Shown piece after piece: positions 6,287 through 10,480 of a DNA stretch of 10,480 nt. Below the pieces are notes generated by a model, which was not told the origin of the DNA, searched no databases, and saw nothing but the letters and a program-made list of their open reading frames with translations. A program made the position numbers and the translations under genes. The stretch is from Bacillota bacterium (GTDB taxonomy: Bacteria; Bacillota; Clostridia; Tissierellales; Tissierellaceae), in assembly GCA_023388495.1 (NCBI GenBank), contig JAEWGC010000001.1, forward strand, positions 1-10,480, given 5' to 3'. Every line of letters begins with the position of its first letter. The stretch's first letter is position 1.

Positions 6287-7453
6287 TCATACCCTAAACA
6301 GTTCAATCTGTTTAGGCTGAATGCCCATAACATCTGCAAAGGCATCAATCCGCTTGAATGCACCAGCACTGTGCCAGCTGATATACCATTTCATGTTCGT
6401 ATAGTTTTGATTATTGTTAATAATTTCTTTGAAGTATGGATAATCAACTGCTGAAAGAGAGTGTCCTATGACTACCACAGTTTCTACCTTTGAAAGAGCC
6501 ACAAATCTATCTTTATTAGCTTTAATCACGTCATTAGATTTCTTGGTAGTAGAAGTATAATAATTACCTAAATAATATCCAGCAGTTTCATGCAAGTCAT
6601 AAGCTATTTGGCTTTTCATTCTGGAACGATTTCTTCTACGTTCACTTGGGTTATTATCATCTTCAAATCCAGCCCCAGGTGCGTGACCTAGAATCAGCTC
6701 TTTCCTTTTGTCTCGTCTATCCCCATGGATATACCATACATTCTTTTTAGGCACTTCATATATTGTCTCTAGAAACTCCGTGTAATTAAAGTTTATAAAT
6801 GTAGCTTGCTTGTTTATAATTCCTTCAAGTAGTTTTCCAGAAATAGTTGGTTTTAAAGTACATACCCATTTTTTGAATCGCTTTGGCAACTCTCTTATGA
6901 TTGTCAGTGCAGGTGCAGTTGCTGTTTCTGCTGCCATGAAAAAATCTGCTGCTGAAAAATCATCATCGTATTGATCTTTTACATCAAAAGTGTCCATCCA
7001 ATCATCAACTGTACCAAGCATAGCTTCATCATCAAGATACGCAAGACTCTCTTCAAAATCTGCCCACAAATCCTCTTTTTTGATATACCTCTCCAACATT
7101 TCTTGCAATTCATTGTGTCGTCCCATAGAATCCCGAAAATTATAGTAACTTGAAGGTACCCCGTGCATTAAATCAAATCCATTACCGATAATGAAAAGTA
7201 CAGTATTAGGATCTTTCAAGGCTATTTCTGTCTTTCCTATTTGTTTATATGGCAAGGTTGATAGGATCTCTTCCAGTTCTTTTTCTTTCTGTTCCTTCTC
7301 ATAGCTCATCTTCTTTTTATCACGGCACCCTTTACATCGTTTGGGCATATTCAGACCTTTGCTGTTATAAAAGTCCCTCTCCCCTTCTGTAAAGAATTCT
7401 GCACCACACTCAATACATTTCAACAAATAAATCTTTTTCTTTGACAAGATCAC
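6287..7453 (-). CDS. abiH: AbiH-family abortive infection protein with N-terminal zinc ribbon
   Basis: The product belongs to the phage abortive-infection AbiH family (Pfam PF14253), seen in 'LFIIGNGFDLMHGVPSSYYNF' split over residues 86-106, 'FINFNYTEFLE' at 219-229, 'IHGD' at 242-245, 'GHAPG' at 256-260 and 'IGHSLSAVDYPYF' at 329-341. Before this core there is an extra zinc ribbon (C13-x2-C16 and C40-x2-C43, resembling the zf-trcl type) and a charged coiled-coil-like linker at 47-66. AbiH aborts phage infection by a mechanism not settled to my knowledge. The order GNGFD, N-x-D/T-like, HG, GxS resembles SIR2-type Rossmann folds, which is inference. The open frame begins at GTG 7453, but GAGG lies seven bases before TTG 7447 (codon 3), the likelier start. 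The frame is intact and heads a two-gene unit with the HEPN-like gene. Confidence 0.88.
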   Translation of the reverse strand: MILSKKKIYLLKCIECGAEFFTEGERDFYNSKGLNMPKRCKGCRDKKKMSYEKEQKEKELEEILSTLPYKQIGKTEIALKDPNTVLFIIGNGFDLMHGVPSSYYNFRDSMGRHNELQEMLERYIKKEDLWADFEESLAYLDDEAMLGTVDDWMDTFDVKDQYDDDFSAADFFMAAETATAPALTIIRELPKRFKKWVCTLKPTISGKLLEGIINKQATFINFNYTEFLETIYEVPKKNVWYIHGDRRDKRKELILGHAPGAGFEDDNNPSERRRNRSRMKSQIAYDLHETAGYYLGNYYTSTTKKSNDVIKANKDRFVALSKVETVVVIGHSLSAVDYPYFKEIINNNQNYTNMKWYISWHSAGAFKRIDAFADVMGIQPKQIELFRV

Positions 7454-7480
7454 ACCTCATTTCTAACAAAGCGTCCAGAT

Positions 7481-7572
7481 CTTATGCTAATACTGTCGCA
7501 CCACATTTAACCCAACATGCACACAAATCCCAGGTTACTATGTAATTAAGTAATTATTCTATCCTGGGATTT
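7481..7572 (-). promoter_or_regulatory. AbiH leader: repeat motifs plus hairpin
   Basis: AAATCCCAGG (7525-7534) and CCTGGGATTT (7563-7572) form a 10-bp stem enclosing an inner TTACT/AGTAA stem. Five Ts follow on the plus side and only three on the minus side, so it is at best a weak terminator for the HEPN gene ending at 7607. Next to it (7481-7520) are TGCTAATACTG, CCACA and AACCCAAC elements, which recur in the leader of the gene at 9257-9955. A possible promoter, TTGGGT-17-TATTAG, overlaps these on the minus strand. The role may be terminator, attenuator or shared operator. Confidence 0.45.
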
Positions 7573-7606
7573 TTCAAGGTAATCTGCCCTCATTTGCTAA
7601 TGAACT

Positions 7607-9097
7607 TTAATAAGTTTTATCTATTTCCTTTAATTTTTTTGCTACTTCTTGACAAGTAGACTTTTCAGGTGATTCATTTTGTAAAATAGGAATAAAAGTA
7701 TTCTTTAATTTTAAAATAAAATCAATTAAATCAAATGGTTTCCCACTCTCATGATTCTCTTTCCCGAGATCTATAATATTAAGTATATATTGCCAAAACT
7801 TCTCACTTCTCGTCCATTCTGAAAGATTGGAAACTGTATCATCTAGTGATACAACATTCTCACTTTTATCTTGTGGTTTGTAAAATTCAATCTCCTTGTT
7901 ATATTTACTTGGATCCTTTAACACTTCAATAAAATCTCCGTTAGATATTTGATATGATTTAAACATTTCTAAAAATAAAATCTCTACTAGTTCTTCTTCA
8001 TTTTGAATACCTTTGATTTTATCCATAATCATTATTAAATGAATATACTTATCATTGCTCAAATGGCACGCCCAATAAACAAGGGTGTATAAATCTAAAA
8101 CAATGCTATTTGCTATAGTCTTAAGTTCCTTATTACTAACTATACCATTATGTGCAACTTCGTTTCTCAAATCAGGTACATCGAATGCAAAATATGGATA
8201 CATTGAAAACTGCAACACAGGTTTTGCACTAAATATTTTTTGTGCTTTTTCTACTAAAGTTCCAGCCTTATTTCCTAATTCCTTTCCTTCAATAATTGAA
8301 CAACAATCATAAAATAAGCCTTCTAATTGTATGACAGCTAGTGCAATGAAAGTCTGATATTTATTTTGATAATATAGTGAAACCAAAGTTTCAAATATTT
8401 CACTCCTTCTTGCCAGGTAATGATTATACCGAATTTTATCTCTAATATATTCAATGCTTTTATTTTCAATAACCATTCGTTCTATTTCATGATTATAGTC
8501 CTCAAGTGAAGAAGCCTTTAGTTCAATATATCGACTTATAACTTTGTCTTCATCACCTAATTCTATTCCTGGAATGAAGCGAATCTTAGCCTCAGTACTA
8601 AAATCATATTTATAATTATAGTATTTTCGAAATTGAGCATAATCATATCTTCCATTAAAGAAAAGCATTGTCAAGCTATCAGCTTTCCGTTTAATATACT
8701 TATAAGATTTACTTTCGTTTAGCACATCAAAAAATTTACTACTATAAAATTCCATTATTTGATCTTTTGCCTTTCTATTCAGTTCTGTAAAATATCTGTA
8801 CTTCTTATGTTTATAATCATCATCTTTAGGAGTTGTCTTATCAAGTTCTTTCAAGTCTTCCAATCTATCATCAATCTCTTGTAAGTCCTTACGAATACTT
8901 TCAGTTATAAATATGTAATTACTAACAATATTTTCCGCTTCTAATCTACTAAGGTTATTATCATTGCTGATGTTTAGTTGATTTAAAAACAAATCAAAAA
9001 TTTCATCTTTTGTTTTCTCTTCCGCTTCTTTATCTGTATTCTGAAGTCTAGTTAAAAGTTTTTCTAAATCGTTGAATTTTATTTTATCATCATCCAA
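7607..9097 (-). CDS. HEPN-domain protein with RNxxxH RNase motif
   Basis: I chose the TTG at 9095-9097, six bases after a GGAGGGG site, giving 496 residues. The longer open frame begins at TTG 9166, but that codon lies inside the upstream terminator stem and has no spaced ribosome site. The N-terminal third is charged and helical with coiled-coil tendency. A HEPN domain covers about residues 222-347: a hydrophobic helix pair ('FIALAVIQLEGLFYDC'), then 'LRNEVAHNG' with R311 and H316 (codons at 8165-8167 and 8150-8152), then a long helix ('IANSIVLDLYTLVYWA'). RNxxxH is the catalytic signature of HEPN metal-independent RNases of defence systems. No nucleotidyltransferase antitoxin gene is adjacent. 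The family beyond HEPN is not recognised. Its position between two defence-like genes supports a role in phage defence, which is inference. Confidence 0.8.
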   Translation of the reverse strand: MDDDKIKFNDLEKLLTRLQNTDKEAEEKTKDEIFDLFLNQLNISNDNNLSRLEAENIVSNYIFITESIRKDLQEIDDRLEDLKELDKTTPKDDDYKHKKYRYFTELNRKAKDQIMEFYSSKFFDVLNESKSYKYIKRKADSLTMLFFNGRYDYAQFRKYYNYKYDFSTEAKIRFIPGIELGDEDKVISRYIELKASSLEDYNHEIERMVIENKSIEYIRDKIRYNHYLARRSEIFETLVSLYYQNKYQTFIALAVIQLEGLFYDCCSIIEGKELGNKAGTLVEKAQKIFSAKPVLQFSMYPYFAFDVPDLRNEVAHNGIVSNKELKTIANSIVLDLYTLVYWACHLSNDKYIHLIMIMDKIKGIQNEEELVEILFLEMFKSYQISNGDFIEVLKDPSKYNKEIEFYKPQDKSENVVSLDDTVSNLSEWTRSEKFWQYILNIIDLGKENHESGKPFDLIDFILKLKNTFIPILQNESPEKSTCQEVAKKLKEIDKTY

Positions 9098-9153
9098 TTT
9101 TATCCCCTCCATTTTAGCCCGAATATCCAAATCTTCTGACAATCCTATTTTGC

Positions 9154-9201
9154 AAAAAACGAGCAATCCTCTTTATTTAATTAAATAAAATTCCTGCTCG
9201 T
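9154..9201 (-). terminator. Terminator of the 232-residue gene
   Basis: On the minus strand ACGAGCA (9195-9201) pairs with TGCTCGT (9159-9165), followed by a run of six Ts (9154-9159). The loop region contains an 18-base AT palindrome, TTTATTTAATTAAATAAA, that extends the structure. It lies about 55 bases after the stop at 9257 and covers the outermost TTG of the next frame, showing that the HEPN gene must start further in. Confidence 0.75.
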
Positions 9202-9256
9202 CTTAGATGTCTATTTAATTTTACCGACCTTATTTATGACAGAAACGGAAACCTTC

Positions 9257-9955
9257 TTACGCAAATTTTACTGTAAAGCCTTCAATAGTGATGTTTTCTT
9301 TATTTAATATAGAAGGTGATAGTGGATTTGGGTATCGCTCAACATCATTATAGCTCAAAGCAAAGCGATCTACAATTTCAGCTATTGCAGTAAAAGCATA
9401 TATTTGTCCTTCGTGCCATTCGTTTGCGTCAATACCACTTTGATATATTAATCCAGAGCTTAGTAAGCCTTCTATTGAATAGCTATAAGGAATATTTGTA
9501 TTTGTTAGATTTTCCTTTAAAAAAGATAAATCTTCATCAAGATTATGTGTAATCTGATGGCAAACACGAAAATAATCATTCAAATCAATAAAACCTGCTG
9601 ATAATGACCTGCTTACATTAATCAAATACTGTATTTTATCTTTTGTTTCTGCACGCTCGATGCAAGCTAATAATCGATGTGAATTCTCTCTTTTTGTGCC
9701 ATCTTCCGTTAGGAATCTCGAAAATTTAGCACGATCATTATCTGAAGTATATACGCCAGATAAGAACATCTCAAATTTTGTCCAAAATATCTGTTCGCGA
9801 ATGAAAAATGGGGATTTAATTATCCCTATCATAATTTTGGCAATAGAAACAGGATTTCCTAGGATACTCTCAATTGCATCTTCTAAAAAGTTAGTGGATG
9901 CCTCCTGCACTTCCTTATTTTCCATCATAGACTTGGCATCTTCAATTAAGCTCAA
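9257..9955 (-). CDS. Unknown 232-residue protein of the defence-like block
   Basis: The start is a TTG (9953-9955) nine bases after an AGGAGGAGG ribosome site, one of the strongest in the window. The N-terminal 30 residues are acidic and helical ('IEDAKSMMENKEVQEAS'). Residues about 32-56 ('LGNPVSIAKIMIGIIKSPF...') are hydrophobic and may associate with a membrane. The rest looks helical and soluble, with a conserved-looking 'KFSRFLTEDG' at 77-86 and a 'HQITHNLDEDL' stretch at 133-143. No catalytic motif is evident, and I do not recognise the family. It has its own terminator and a leader resembling that of the AbiH gene, which ties it to the neighbouring block. Confidence 0.75.
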   Translation of the reverse strand: MSLIEDAKSMMENKEVQEASTNFLEDAIESILGNPVSIAKIMIGIIKSPFFIREQIFWTKFEMFLSGVYTSDNDRAKFSRFLTEDGTKRENSHRLLACIERAETKDKIQYLINVSRSLSAGFIDLNDYFRVCHQITHNLDEDLSFLKENLTNTNIPYSYSIEGLLSSGLIYQSGIDANEWHEGQIYAFTAIAEIVDRFALSYNDVERYPNPLSPSILNKENITIEGFTVKFA

Positions 9956-9984
9956 CTTGTATATCCTCCTCCTTATATAATTGT

Positions 9985-10127
9985 AACCTCTGTAGTAGTT
10001 ATCTTGAAATCAACTTCCCCAACTAACTTCATTATGCTGCAATGCTCAAACCCAACAATCTTAACTATGCTACTATGCCACAAACCCAGCTAGTTGTAAC
10101 TTTAGTAAGGTCTCGGGGTTACTGGGG
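9985..10127 (-). promoter_or_regulatory. Leader with imperfect tandem repeats and hairpin
   Basis: Upstream of the 232-residue gene, two imperfect units of about 34 bases lie in tandem on the minus strand (about 10026-10059 and 10060-10093). Each has TGGGTTTG followed by a GCAT...AGCATA segment; a third GTTGGGG follows nearer the gene. Above them CCCAG (10085-10089) can pair with CTGGG (10122-10126), and GTAAC (10096-10100) with GTTAC (10118-10122). The same features in the same order occur before the AbiH gene. A -10-like TACAAT or TTATAT lies just before the ribosome site, with no good -35 box. Confidence 0.45.
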
Positions 10128-10155
10128 ATAAATACTCTATTATATATAAGATTAT

Positions 10156-10480
10156 TTATTCAAAATCGGCATCTCTTCGTATGTTTTTTATCTTTCTCAA
10201 GAAGTGACTACTTTCACCACCATTATATTTTATCAAGAATCGGTCACATTTTTGGAATGCTTTAAAGTCAGGTTTTCTTAATTTTTCAAATGGATATTGG
10301 ATAGCATAATGATTTAATGATTTATAAAATTCTATTTGTTGTTCAGCTAAATCGTAAGCGTCTAATAATAGATGTATTGTATAATTATAGGGATATCGGT
10401 ATGATATCCCTATAATAGTTTTATTAAGCTTTACATGTTTTTTGAACTAGATCATTCCAAGGCATCATTGAATCCAAGAT
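10156..10480 (-). pseudogene. Unknown gene, frameshifted at an A tract, cut by window edge
   Basis: From the right edge the frame reads 'ILDSMMPWNDLVQKTCKA' and stops at 10424-10426. A second frame, without any start of its own, runs from the same place to TAA at 10156 and encodes 'KLNKTIIGISYRYPYNY', 'LLLDAYDLAEQQIEFYKSL', 'YPFEKLRKPDFKAFQKC' and a basic end 'FLRKIKNIRRDADFE'. Removing one A from the six-A run at 10438-10443 joins them ('LVQKHVKLNKT'), so this is a single gene with a one-base insertion. I do not recognise the product. A strong inverted repeat lies just after the shift. The true start is outside the window. Confidence 0.55.
10384..10416. repeat. Perfect 14-bp inverted repeat
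   Basis: ATTATAGGGATATC (10384-10397) and GATATCCCTATAAT (10403-10416) are perfect inverted repeats around a 5-base spacer. It lies inside the frameshifted coding region on the right edge, 21 bases downstream (minus strand) of the six-A run. No T run follows, so it is not a standard terminator. Confidence 0.8.

Noticed and set aside
7525..7572. Strong terminator for a plus-strand transcript
   Set aside because: The longer T run is on the plus side, but there is no plus-strand gene before it.
9660..9980. 106-codon plus-strand open frame
   Set aside because: Antisense to the 232-residue gene, with no ribosome site or recognisable motif.
10026..10093. Possible CRISPR array
   Set aside because: Only two or three strongly diverged units with no unique spacers of regular length and no cas genes.
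10424..10480. Programmed ribosomal frameshift at the six-A run
   Set aside because: The AAAAAAC heptamer is not in the phase needed for a -1 shift into the downstream frame, and the inverted repeat is too far from it; a one-base insertion is simpler.
10424..10480. IS5-like transposase N-terminus ('MMPWNDLVQ')
   Set aside because: The resemblance is confined to a few residues, and restoring the frame gives a continuation that does not look like a transposase.

Overview
The window is AT-rich DNA, and every gene I can support lies on the minus strand. Strong GGAGG-type ribosome binding sites, frequent TTG starts, hairpin-plus-T terminators and the protein families present point to a low-GC Gram-positive bacterium, most likely a Clostridia-class Firmicute; the species cannot be named from the sequence. 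The region is accessory in character: it has a cut-off IS200/IS605-type tnpB, three decayed or truncated housekeeping or regulatory genes, several small coupled ORFs and a block that looks like an anti-phage island.

Layout from left to right (transcription runs right to left). 1-93: the first 31 codons of tnpB with its promoter and a left-end hairpin. 265-2163: a 632-residue protein I do not recognise, with a hydrophobic C-terminal part. 2289-2510: remnant of a VanZ-family membrane protein with an internal stop. 2515-2640: a 41-residue ORF immediately after a pRiA4b ORF-3-family gene (2643-3374). 3422-3870: a 47-residue CxxC protein whose end overlaps the start of a winged-helix-like regulator broken by one extra A in an A tract. 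4178-4666: a small multidrug export family (COG2426) membrane protein. 4752-5285: galU that has lost its 5' half. 5286-5632: spacer with one 26-codon ORF. 5633-9955: four probable defence genes. 9956-10155: a repeat-bearing leader region. 10156-10480: another gene frameshifted at an A tract, running off the right edge.

The 5.6-10 kb block is the most interesting part. It contains a 232-residue unknown protein, a large protein with a canonical HEPN RNase motif (RNEVAH), an AbiH-family abortive-infection protein carrying an N-terminal four-cysteine zinc ribbon, and a 201-residue protein combining a HEPN-like helical domain (R-x6-H) with a C-terminal zinc ribbon. All four most plausibly start with TTG behind a good Shine-Dalgarno site. 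The leaders of the 232-residue gene and of the AbiH gene share a diverged module (AACCCA/TGCCACA-type repeats next to a CCCAG...CTGGG hairpin). This suggests common control or a common origin. Whether the four genes act as one system or are independent defence genes cannot be decided from the sequence alone.
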